Origin: Candidatus Bipolaricaulota bacterium
Lineage (GTDB): Bacteria > Bipolaricaulota > Bipolaricaulia > RBG-16-55-9
DNA length: 10,705 nt
Direction: 5' to 3'
Assembly: GCA_015487455.1 (NCBI GenBank)
Contig: WFPR01000209.1
Coordinates: 1 to 10,705, forward strand
In this document: piece after piece, positions 1 through 6,256 of the stretch
Layout of the letters: every line of letters starts with the position of its first letter
Numbering within the stretch: the first letter of the stretch is position 1
Position numbers and translations under genes: made by a program
Notes under the pieces: model-generated
What the model was told of the DNA's origin: nothing
The model's input: only the letters and a program-made list of their open reading frames with translations
The model's database searches: none

Positions 1-603
1 CTCGAGGGCCCACCCCAGCAGCCAATAGCCCACGTCGCTGTAGCGCACCCGCGCGCCGGGCTCGGCCTCCAGGGCGAGCAGCGGCGGCCAGCGCCCCGCC
101 CGCTCCAGCCACGCCCGCAGCCGCTCGTCGCGGGCCTCCCGGCCCGCTCCCGGCTGAAGGGGCTCGACGAGCGCGAACAGGGGGACCCAAGCGGGCAGCC
201 CCGACGTGTGGGTGAGCAGGTGCCAGAGCGTGACCCCGCGCCAGGCGTCCCTCAGGGCGGGCGGCAGCGGGACGACGTCCGCCAGCGGCGTCCTTAGGTG
301 CCACACCCCCCGCTGGGCGAGCCGCACGGTCAGGGGAGCCGTCACGATCACCTTCGTGAGCGAGGCGACGTCGAAGAGGGCCGTCCGGGCGGGATCGGGG
401 TCGGCGTTGGAGCGGGGGGCGAGGAGGCCGTGAGCGCTCCGGTGCACGAGGGCGCCGTCCCGCACCACGACCAGGACGCCGGCCCCTTGGGGCTTGAGGC
501 GTCGGGTCAGGGTCCCCTCGACAAGCCGGGCCGCCCGCGCCAGCCCCTCCGGGTCGAGGCCCGCCGCCTCCGGCCGCGCCTCCTTGAGCGTCCTGGGCGT
601 CAT
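1..603 (-). CDS. AmiE-like serine hydrolase, class C beta-lactamase fold (partial, 3' end off the left edge)
   Basis: The first 201 codons are present; the C-terminus lies beyond base 1. What is visible is the class C beta-lactamase/serine hydrolase signature: the nucleophile box S81-L-T-K84 (in DVASLTKV), then LLTHTSGLP around residues 142-150, then Y188-S-D at the position of the YxN/YSN box. The start ATG (603-601) overlaps the anmK stop as ATGA, which suggests translational coupling. The N-terminus (MTPRTLKEARPEAAG) shows no signal peptide, so the protein is probably cytoplasmic. The family includes beta-lactamases, esterases, D-aminopeptidases and the Bacillus subtilis N-acetylmuramoyl-L-alanine amidase AmiE, which is encoded beside nagZ in the MurNAc recycling operon. 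The same neighbourhood here makes an amidase that splits MurNAc from L-Ala the best guess. The family call is firm; the substrate is inferred from context only. Confidence 0.85.
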   Translation of the reverse strand, partial: MTPRTLKEARPEAAGLDPEGLARAARLVEGTLTRRLKPQGAGVLVVVRDGALVHRSAHGLLAPRSNADPDPARTALFDVASLTKVIVTAPLTVRLAQRGVWHLRTPLADVVPLPPALRDAWRGVTLWHLLTHTSGLPAWVPLFALVEPLQPGAGREARDERLRAWLERAGRWPPLLALEAEPGARVRYSDVGYWLLGWALE

Positions 604-1823
604 GGCCCGCGTCGTCGCCACCCCCGGCAGAGCTTCCCCAGCACCAAGGACCGGGCCGCCCCGGTCGTCCGGGGCAGGTGGTTCACCCGCCCGTGGACCG
701 CTTGATACGCCAGGACGGCGAAGCCGACGGCCTCCTTCGCCTCGGCGGGCAGCCCGTAGGCGTCCGTGGGGGCCACCCGCACCCCCTGGGGCTCCAGCCG
801 CGCCCGCAGCCTCGCCATCAGCGTGCGGTTGCGCACCCCGCCGCCCGACACGAGCACCTCGGGCGGCGGGTTGGGGTCGTCGGGGTCGCCACGCGTATCG
901 AGCGTTAAAGCCAAAGCTTCGAGGCCCCGCGCGATCCCCTCCACGGTCAGGGCCGTCACGGTGGCCACGACGTCCTCGGGGGGCAGGCCCAGCGCCTCGG
1001 CCCGCTGCAGCACCCGGCGCGCGAGCGCCTCCCCGAACTCCTCCCGCCCGGTGCTCTTCGGGAAGGGGCGGGCGAAGAAGGGGTGCTGCAGCAGCTCCTC
1101 CAGCAGCTCGGGGCACACCCGACCCCGCGCGGCCCAGGCCCCGTCCTCGTCGTAGAGCCGCTCCCCTTGGGTGAGGGCGCGCACCACGCCGTCGATCAGC
1201 ATGTTGCCGGGGCCGACGTCCGAAGCCCGGACCTCGCCGGGGCGGGCGGCCCGGGGCACGAGCGTCGCGTTGGCGATCCCGCCGACGTTGACCAGGGCCC
1301 GCGCCCGCTCGGGATGGCGGAAGAGGAGCCAATCCACATAGGGCATCAGCGGGGCGCCCTGCCCGCCCAGGGCCAGGTCGGGGGGACGGAAGTCCCCCAC
1401 GGTGTCGAGGCCCGTCCTGGCGGCGATCACGCCGGGGTCGCCGAGCTGGAGCGTGGACGGCGTCGAGAAGGCGTAGCCCTCCAGCCCCTGGGGCAGGTGC
1501 GCGACCGTCTGGCCGTGGCTGCCGATCAGCTCCACGTCGTCGGGGCGGAGGCCCGCTTCAGCGATCACGGCCAGGGCGGCCTCGGCCAGCGCCTCGCCCA
1601 GGCGCGCGTGCAGGCAACACAGCTCCCGGGGGGAGCCCGCCCCCTCCTCGCCCTCCGCGACGCGGCGCAGCTCCGCCCGCAGCTCGGGGGGATAGGGCCA
1701 CGTTTTGTAGGCGATCAGCCGGACGTCCAGCGTGGTGCCCGCTGCGTCCCGATCGCGCAGCTCGACGAGGGCCGCCGTGATGCCGTCGAGCGAGGTGCCC
1801 GTCATCAGCCCCACGACGTTCAT
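600..1823 (-). CDS. anmK: Anhydro-N-acetylmuramic acid kinase
   Basis: AnmK uses ATP and water to open the 1,6-anhydro ring of anhydroMurNAc and gives MurNAc-6-phosphate, a cytoplasmic step of peptidoglycan recycling. The 407-residue product has the family motifs in order: N-terminal GLMTGTSLDG (residues 5-14), SHGQTVAHLP (102-111), QLGDPGVIAARTG (126-138), DFRPPDLALGGQGAPL (144-159, the stretch expected to hold the catalytic Asp, probably D149), NVGGIANAT (179-187), KSTGREEFG (256-264), SGGGVRN (326-332) and GLPAEAKEA (357-365). Family members are usually about 360-390 residues. The extra length is mainly an Asp/Pro-rich loop near 310-322 and a basic tail (CRGWRRRGP). The start is fixed by an in-frame TGA two codons upstream (1829-1827); no strong ribosome binding site precedes it. 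It is first in a minus-strand pair with the AmiE-like gene and divergent from nagZ. Confidence 0.95.
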   Translation of the reverse strand: MNVVGLMTGTSLDGITAALVELRDRDAAGTTLDVRLIAYKTWPYPPELRAELRRVAEGEEGAGSPRELCCLHARLGEALAEAALAVIAEAGLRPDDVELIGSHGQTVAHLPQGLEGYAFSTPSTLQLGDPGVIAARTGLDTVGDFRPPDLALGGQGAPLMPYVDWLLFRHPERARALVNVGGIANATLVPRAARPGEVRASDVGPGNMLIDGVVRALTQGERLYDEDGAWAARGRVCPELLEELLQHPFFARPFPKSTGREEFGEALARRVLQRAEALGLPPEDVVATVTALTVEGIARGLEALALTLDTRGDPDDPNPPPEVLVSGGGVRNRTLMARLRARLEPQGVRVAPTDAYGLPAEAKEAVGFAVLAYQAVHGRVNHLPRTTGAARSLVLGKLCRGWRRRGP

Positions 1824-1836
1824 CGCTCAATCGCCC

Positions 1837-1856
1837 TGGCCGTCAATGGCCGTCAA
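1837..1856. repeat. Perfect 10-bp tandem repeat upstream of anmK
   Basis: Two back-to-back copies of TGGCCGTCAA sit 14 bases upstream of the anmK start. On the minus strand this reads TTGACGGCCA twice. The copies are one helical turn apart, so a protein could contact both on the same face of the DNA. It may be an operator for the divergent anmK/nagZ promoters or the product of slippage; the sequence alone cannot decide. Confidence 0.6.
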
Positions 1857-1868
1857 CGTGATCGACGC

Positions 1869-1882
1869 GACATGCGCGTGTC
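1869..1882. promoter_or_regulatory. Near-perfect palindrome, candidate operator
   Basis: GACATGCGCGTGTC is a 14-bp dyad in which six of seven position pairs are complementary; only T1873 against G1878 mismatches. It lies centrally in the 136-bp gap between divergent anmK and nagZ, about 38 bases upstream of the nagZ -35 box. The position suits a regulator of both directions. No regulator gene is in the window, and its role as an operator is inferred. Confidence 0.35.
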
Positions 1883-1919
1883 ACCATCATGCCCTCGACA
1901 GCCCCCCCTCGCAAGACGC

Positions 1920-1950
1920 TTGACAGCGGCTCCGGCGATGTGCTATTAAT
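1920..1950 (+). promoter_or_regulatory. Sigma-70-type promoter of nagZ, probably leaderless
   Basis: A perfect -35 box TTGACA (1920-1925) is followed after 18 bp by TATTAA (1944-1949), preceded by TG at 1941-1942 as in an extended -10. A 17-bp spacing would give CTATTA instead. Transcription would begin near 1956-1960, at or just before the nagZ ATG at 1960, so the mRNA would have essentially no leader. No Shine-Dalgarno sequence lies upstream of that ATG, which agrees. A second AT-rich stretch, TATACA (1954-1959), has no matching -35. Confidence 0.65.
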
Positions 1951-1959
1951 GTCTATACA

Positions 1960-3792
1960 ATGAGCGCGGTGAGCGCGGTCAGGGCTGGGCTCGTGCCGCT
2001 GCGATGGGGCCTCCTGGTGGTGGGGGTTGGGCTCGGGCTCCTTCAGGGCAGTCTCCCCCTGGCCCGGACGCCCCAGGTAGGCTTCCCGAAGGTCCCCCGA
2101 GTTGAGGCCATGACGCTCGAGGAGAAAGCCGGTCAAGTGCTGATGGTGCGCGTCGTCGAGGGGCCGGATGGGCAGCCCGCCCCTGAGATGGAGGCGCTCA
2201 TCGAGCGCGTCCGGCCCGGGGCCGCGATCTTCTACGGGACGGCGGACGCGGCGGCGACGGCGGAGCTGACCAACCGGCTGCAGCGCTGGGCCGACGCCGC
2301 CGGGGTGCCGCCGCTGCTCGTCGCCTCCGACTTCGAGTTCGGCCCCCGGATGATGGTGCGCGCGGGGGTGGTCACCCTGCCCCAGCAGATGGGGCTGGGG
2401 GCCACCTTCGACCCCAAGACGGCGTTCGAGGCCGCCCGGATCACCGCCCAAGAAGCGCGCGCCATGGGGGTGCACTGGGTGCTGGCCCCCGTCGCCGACG
2501 TGAACACCAACCCCCAGAACCCCGTGATCGGGGTGCGGGCCTTCGGCGACGACCCGGCGTTCGTCGCCTCGTTCGTGACGGAAGCCGTCCGCGGCTACGA
2601 GGAGATGGGCGTGCTGGCGGCCGCCAAGCACTTCCCCGGCCACGGCGACACCTCGCTTGACTCCCACCTGGCGCTCCCGCGGGTCGACTACGGACGCGAC
2701 GTGCTCGAGCGCCATCTCGAGCCCTTCCGGGCGGCGATCGCGGCGGGCGTCCCCGCGATCATGACCGCGCACATCGTCGTGAGCGCCCTCGACCCCGATC
2801 GCCCGGCCACCCTCTCCCCCGCGGTGCTGACGGGGCTCCTGCGCGAGGAGCTGGGCTTTGAGGGCGTCATCATCACCGACGCGATGAACATGGCCGCGAT
2901 CGCGGAACACTTCGGGACCGGGGAGGCCGCCGTGCTCGCGCTCAACGCCGGCGCGGACATGATCCTAAGCGCCGGGAGCGCCCAGGACGCCCAAGCGATG
3001 CACCAGGCGATCGTCGAGGCCGTGCGCACGGGCGCGCTCCCGGAGGCCCGCCTCGACGAGGCCGTCCGGCGGGTGCTGGCGCTGAAGCAACAGATGGGGC
3101 TGCTGGACGCGCCCCTCGAGGCCGTGCTCGTCGACCCCGACGAGGCTCGAAGGGTTGGCGCCCGCCCGGAGCACACCCGCAAGGCGCTGGAGCTGGCCCA
3201 ACGAGCCGTCACGCTCGTCAAGGACGAGCCGGGTTGGCTCCCCCTGGACGTGGAAGCGCTCAGGGCGCAGGGGAAGGGCCTGCTCGTCGTCGGGGTGCGC
3301 GACTCCGTCTGGACGCTGCAGGAGGCGCTACAGGCGCGCCTCCCCGGGCTGACGGTGAAGGCGTATCGGGCGACGCGGGCCCGGGCCGCGAACGATTGGA
3401 GCCCGTCGCGCTCCAACGTCCGGCGGGCCGTTCGTCTCGCCCAGCAACCCGAAGTCGGCGCCGTGATCGTGCTGACGTACTCGGCTCAGACGCTCTCCGA
3501 CGGCCAGCGCGAGTGGGTGCGCGCGCTGCTCGCTGTCCGCGATGAGAAGCCCGTGATCGTCGTGGCCGAGGGGCTCCCCTACGACCTGCTGCGGGTGCCC
3601 GAGGCGCCCGCTTACCTGGCCCTGTACGCCCAGAACCGCTGGGAGGCCCCCGAGCCCGCCCACGAGCCCATGCTGGAGGCGCTGGTGAACGTCCTGGTGG
3701 GGCGAAGCGCCCCCCAAGGACGGCTCCCCGTGGAGCTGCCGGGGCTCTTTCCCCGAGGCCACGGGCTCTCGTACCAAGGCCAAGGCCGGTAG
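1960..3792 (+). CDS. nagZ: Exported beta-N-acetylhexosaminidase, glycoside hydrolase family 3 (NagZ)
   Basis: NagZ removes GlcNAc from GlcNAc-(anhydro)MurNAc muropeptides. The 610-residue product has an N-terminal hydrophobic segment (about residues 11-35, ending near GSLPLA) that looks like a signal peptide or anchor, then a GH3 barrel. Visible motifs are MTLEEKAGQ (51-59), the NagZ loop KHFPGHGDTSLDSH (223-236, which holds the Asp-His pair serving as general acid/base in this family), and the nucleophile region VIITDAMNM with D307. A second C-terminal domain follows from about residue 400. The length and two-domain plan match Bacillus NagZ (about 640 residues) rather than the short, cytoplasmic, single-domain E. 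coli enzyme. The ATG at 1960 has no ribosome binding site and appears to start a leaderless mRNA; GTG at 1969 is the only close alternative. The gene is divergent from anmK and followed by the transporter genes in the same direction. Confidence 0.93.
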   Translation: MSAVSAVRAGLVPLRWGLLVVGVGLGLLQGSLPLARTPQVGFPKVPRVEAMTLEEKAGQVLMVRVVEGPDGQPAPEMEALIERVRPGAAIFYGTADAAATAELTNRLQRWADAAGVPPLLVASDFEFGPRMMVRAGVVTLPQQMGLGATFDPKTAFEAARITAQEARAMGVHWVLAPVADVNTNPQNPVIGVRAFGDDPAFVASFVTEAVRGYEEMGVLAAAKHFPGHGDTSLDSHLALPRVDYGRDVLERHLEPFRAAIAAGVPAIMTAHIVVSALDPDRPATLSPAVLTGLLREELGFEGVIITDAMNMAAIAEHFGTGEAAVLALNAGADMILSAGSAQDAQAMHQAIVEAVRTGALPEARLDEAVRRVLALKQQMGLLDAPLEAVLVDPDEARRVGARPEHTRKALELAQRAVTLVKDEPGWLPLDVEALRAQGKGLLVVGVRDSVWTLQEALQARLPGLTVKAYRATRARAANDWSPSRSNVRRAVRLAQQPEVGAVIVLTYSAQTLSDGQREWVRALLAVRDEKPVIVVAEGLPYDLLRVPEAPAYLALYAQNRWEAPEPAHEPMLEALVNVLVGRSAPQGRLPVELPGLFPRGHGLSYQGQGR

Positions 3793-3960
3793 GCAAGCAA
3801 GAGAAGCGAGGGAAGGGAGGGAAGGGAAGGAAGCAAGAAGGGGGGTGAGAGCCTCGCGACGGGGCCAGGAGGGGCCGACCGAAGCTCGCGAAATCGAGCT
3901 CTAGGCGAGAGCGAGAGTAGGCAAGAACGAGAAAAGGAATAAGGAAAAGGAGGGGAGAAG
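3793..3960 (+). other. Purine-rich intergenic region with weak hairpin and strong ribosome binding site
   Basis: These 168 bases between nagZ and the binding-protein gene are strongly biased to A and G on the plus strand. The tract opens and closes with related sequences, TAGGCAAGCAAGAGAAG (from 3790) and TAGGCAAGAACGAGAAAAG (from 3918). GGGGCC occurs twice (3861-3866 and 3871-3876). A perfect 6-bp stem AGCTCG/CGAGCT (3883-3900, 6-base loop) has no U-run and is unlikely to terminate transcription. AGGAGG at 3948-3953, seven bases before the ATG, is the clearest Shine-Dalgarno site in the window. I see no convincing promoter, so the following genes may be read through from nagZ or use an unrecognised start. 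Confidence 0.6.
3810..3826 (+). other. Canonical G-quadruplex motif downstream of the nagZ stop
   Basis: The sequence GGGAAGGGAGGGAAGGG has four runs of three G separated by loops of 2, 1 and 2 bases. It fits the standard intramolecular G-quadruplex pattern with very short loops. It lies 17 bases after the nagZ stop on the sense strand, so it would be present in any nagZ mRNA that extends into the transporter genes. Folding and function are inferred. Confidence 0.6.
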
Positions 3961-5199
3961 ATGCGGCACCGAGCGTGGGGGTTGCGGATCGTGGGGCTGC
4001 TCGTTGGGGTGGCCCTCCTGGGCGCCGCCGGGGCCGGGGCCCAGCAGGCGGTGACCCTAAGCGTCTGGACGTTCTGGAAGCAGGAGTGGGTGCAGCCCGC
4101 CCTGGACACGTTCATGGAGGCGAACCCGAACGTCACGATCGAGTATCAGCAGCTGAGCTGGTCGGGCGGGTTCGACAAGATCGTGACGGCCATCGCGGCC
4201 GGGGAGGCGCCCGACGTGGTCGAGCTGGGCTCGACGTGGATGCCCCAGTTCATCGACGAGGGCGCGATCATCGCCCTCGACGTCGCCGACGTCTACGAGA
4301 GCTACTCGGGCTGGGAAGGCGCTACGGGGCCGGACGGGAACGTCTACGGCTACCCCTGGTTCGGCGCGACGAACATCATGTACTTCAACGCGGAGCTGGC
4401 CCAGGCCGCGGGCGTCACGGCCTGTCCGGAGACGTTCAGCGAGTTCAAGGCCGCCTCTGAAGCGATCGACGCCCTCGGCCCCGAGGTGCGCGGCTTCTCC
4501 ATCAAGATCGGCGGCCGCTACACCACCTGGCAGAAGTTCCTGCCCTTCGCCTGGTCGAACAACGCCCGCGTGCTCAACGACGACTGGACCGAGTCGCTGG
4601 TCACCAGCGACCGCTTCGTCGAGGCCCTCGAGTACTACGACTCGCTGAAGGCGTCCTCCATCGTCGGCACCCAGGACGACATCCGGCAGTCGTTCTACCT
4701 GGGGCGGGTCGGGATCATCTTCGACGGGCCGGGGCTCAACCTGAAGAAGAACGCCCCCGACCTCCAGGCGTTCTACTGCCTCATCCCGCGGGGCGACCAC
4801 CCCGACACGACGAGCACGGGCTTTTCGGGGGCCGACTACCTCACCGTCACGGCCCAGACGGAGTACCCCGAGCTGGCGCAGGCGCTGGCCCGGACGCTCT
4901 CGCAGGGCAACCTGATCTCCAGCCGCATTCGCACGCTGCTCCCCTTCTACAAGCCCGACCTCGACGCCCTGCTCGAGCAGTACCCGGACGACCCCGAGCT
5001 GAAGGTCTACATCCAGCAGATGCAGAACGCGACCTCGCCGCCGCCCCACCCCCGCTGGGTCGACATCCAGGAGACGCTGACGCTGGCGATCGAGTCGACG
5101 ATCCTGGGGCGGGGCACCGCCCGCGAGAACCTCGAGGCCGCCAAGGAGGAGATCGACTTCATCCTCCAGGAGTACCTGGCCGAGAAGGGCGGGCAGTGA
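3961..5199 (+). CDS. ABC transporter solute-binding protein, CUT1 (UgpB/MalE-like)
   Basis: This 412-residue protein would capture a sugar or sugar-containing substrate outside the cytoplasmic membrane and deliver it to the two permeases encoded downstream. It has a classic signal peptide: basic MRHR, a hydrophobic core, and a probable cleavage after A25-G-A27, before QQ. There is no lipobox cysteine, so it is a soluble periplasmic protein, which favours a diderm host. The mature start VTLSVWTFWKQEW and the GEAPDVVELGSTW block (about residues 81-93) are typical of the family-1 binding proteins (COG1653). The FSGADYLTVTAQTEYPELAQA stretch fits the conserved C-lobe entry. AGGAGG lies seven bases before the ATG. 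The ligand cannot be read from the sequence; the neighbouring wall-recycling enzymes suggest muropeptides or amino sugars. Confidence 0.92.
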   Translation: MRHRAWGLRIVGLLVGVALLGAAGAGAQQAVTLSVWTFWKQEWVQPALDTFMEANPNVTIEYQQLSWSGGFDKIVTAIAAGEAPDVVELGSTWMPQFIDEGAIIALDVADVYESYSGWEGATGPDGNVYGYPWFGATNIMYFNAELAQAAGVTACPETFSEFKAASEAIDALGPEVRGFSIKIGGRYTTWQKFLPFAWSNNARVLNDDWTESLVTSDRFVEALEYYDSLKASSIVGTQDDIRQSFYLGRVGIIFDGPGLNLKKNAPDLQAFYCLIPRGDHPDTTSTGFSGADYLTVTAQTEYPELAQALARTLSQGNLISSRIRTLLPFYKPDLDALLEQYPDDPELKVYIQQMQNATSPPPHPRWVDIQETLTLAIESTILGRGTARENLEAAKEEIDFILQEYLAEKGGQ

Positions 5200-5270
5200 G
5201 TGAAGTGAGCCCGGGACCGGGACTGACGAACCGACAGACCGTCAGACCGTCGTGAGGACGTGAGCGGAAA

Positions 5271-5306
5271 GGGCCGGGCGGGCATCGACCGCGTTCTGCC
5301 CGGCCC
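5271..5306 (+). other. GC-rich stem-loop between binding protein and permease genes
   Basis: GGGCCGGGC (5271-5279) pairs perfectly with GCCCGGCCC (5298-5306), giving an all-GC 9-bp stem with an 18-base loop. No U-run follows (GCTTCCCTTC), so a full intrinsic terminator is unlikely. Comparable structures after binding-protein genes, as between malE and malF in E. coli, protect the upstream mRNA so that more binding protein than permease is made. The same role is inferred here. The gap also holds CCGGGA twice (5211-5222) and CAGACCGT twice (5235-5250). Confidence 0.6.
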
Positions 5307-5336
5307 GCTTCCCTTCATCCCCTATAAGGGCGGCCG

Positions 5337-6251
5337 ATGGCAGCGTGGTGGTGGGGACGGCGGCGCCATCGCTGGAACCAACGGCTCGTTCTGCTGCTCT
5401 TTCTGGCCCCCTGGCTGGTCTCGTTCGTCACCTTCACGCTCTACCCGATCGCCCACTCGTTCTACCTGAGCTTCACGAAGTACAGCCCCATCCGGGGGGG
5501 CGAGCCCCAGTTCGTGGGGCTCGCCAACTACGAGCGCATCCTGAACGACCCGAGGTTCTGGCAGGCGCTTAAGAACACCGTGATCTTCGTCGTGGGGACG
5601 ATCCCCGTCACCACCACCATCGCCGTGACCCTGGCCGTCTTCCTCAACGAGCGCATTAAGCTGCGAACGTTCTTCCGCGCCACGTACTTCCTGCCCGTCG
5701 TGACGTCCATCGTGGTGATCGCCACGATCTGGACGTACATCTACTCGCCCTTGGGGGTGCTCAACGCGTTCCTGAACCTGCTGGGGCTCGAGGGCCGCAA
5801 CTGGCTCCTCGACGTGACCTTCGCGCTGCCCGCGATCATGGTCATGGACATCTGGGCCAGCTTCGGCTACTACACGATCCTGTTCTTGGCGGGCCTGCAG
5901 AGCATCCCCGAGGAGCTGTACGAGGCCGCCAGCCTCGACGGCGCCAACGCCGTCCAGCGCTTCTTCAGGATCACCCTGCCGCTGCTGCGCCCGACGCTCG
6001 TCTTCGCGCTCGTGATCAACACGATCCGCTCGTTCCAGATCTTCACGGAGGTGTACGTGATGACCCAGGGAGGGCCGATCGGGGCCACGACGACGCTCGT
6101 GTACTACCTCTACAACATGGGGTTCCAGAAGTTCCGGATGGGCTACGCTTCCGCGCTGGCCTACGTGTTGGTGCTCATCATCCTGGTGTTCGCCCTGGTG
6201 CAGATGCGGCTGCTGCGCTACGGGGAACGCGTGTCCGACGGGATGGGGTGA
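5337..6251 (+). CDS. ABC transporter permease 1, CUT1 (MalF/UgpA-like)
   Basis: This 304-residue inner-membrane protein would form half of the translocation channel. Hydrophobic segments lie at about residues 16-38, 80-104, 116-136, 163-188, 219-241 and 270-292, giving six membrane spans. The cytoplasmic EAA loop that docks the ATPase is clear: EAASLDGANAVQRFF (196-210), with the invariant Gly, followed by RITLP. The N-terminus (MAAWWWGRRRHRWNQR) is basic and faces the cytoplasm. AAGGG (5326-5330) is a weak ribosome binding site six bases before the ATG. The gene stops at or just before the start of the carboxypeptidase gene, so the two are almost certainly co-transcribed. No ATP-binding subunit is encoded in the window; CUT1 systems often share one encoded elsewhere. 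Confidence 0.93.
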   Translation: MAAWWWGRRRHRWNQRLVLLLFLAPWLVSFVTFTLYPIAHSFYLSFTKYSPIRGGEPQFVGLANYERILNDPRFWQALKNTVIFVVGTIPVTTTIAVTLAVFLNERIKLRTFFRATYFLPVVTSIVVIATIWTYIYSPLGVLNAFLNLLGLEGRNWLLDVTFALPAIMVMDIWASFGYYTILFLAGLQSIPEELYEAASLDGANAVQRFFRITLPLLRPTLVFALVINTIRSFQIFTEVYVMTQGGPIGATTTLVYYLYNMGFQKFRMGYASALAYVLVLIILVFALVQMRLLRYGERVSDGMG

Positions 6252-6256
6252 TCCCG

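Noticed and set aside
1083..1949. Plus-strand frame opposite anmK
   Set aside because: It is the complement of strongly conserved AnmK motifs and shows no motif of its own.
1843..2910. Antisense frame (355 codons) opposite nagZ
   Set aside because: Composition is low-complexity (His/Gly/Arg-rich), no family resemblance, and it overlaps catalytic regions of nagZ.
3883..3900. AGCTCG/CGAGCT hairpin as terminator of nagZ
   Set aside because: A 6-bp stem without following U-run, over 90 bases after the stop, is too weak to call a terminator.
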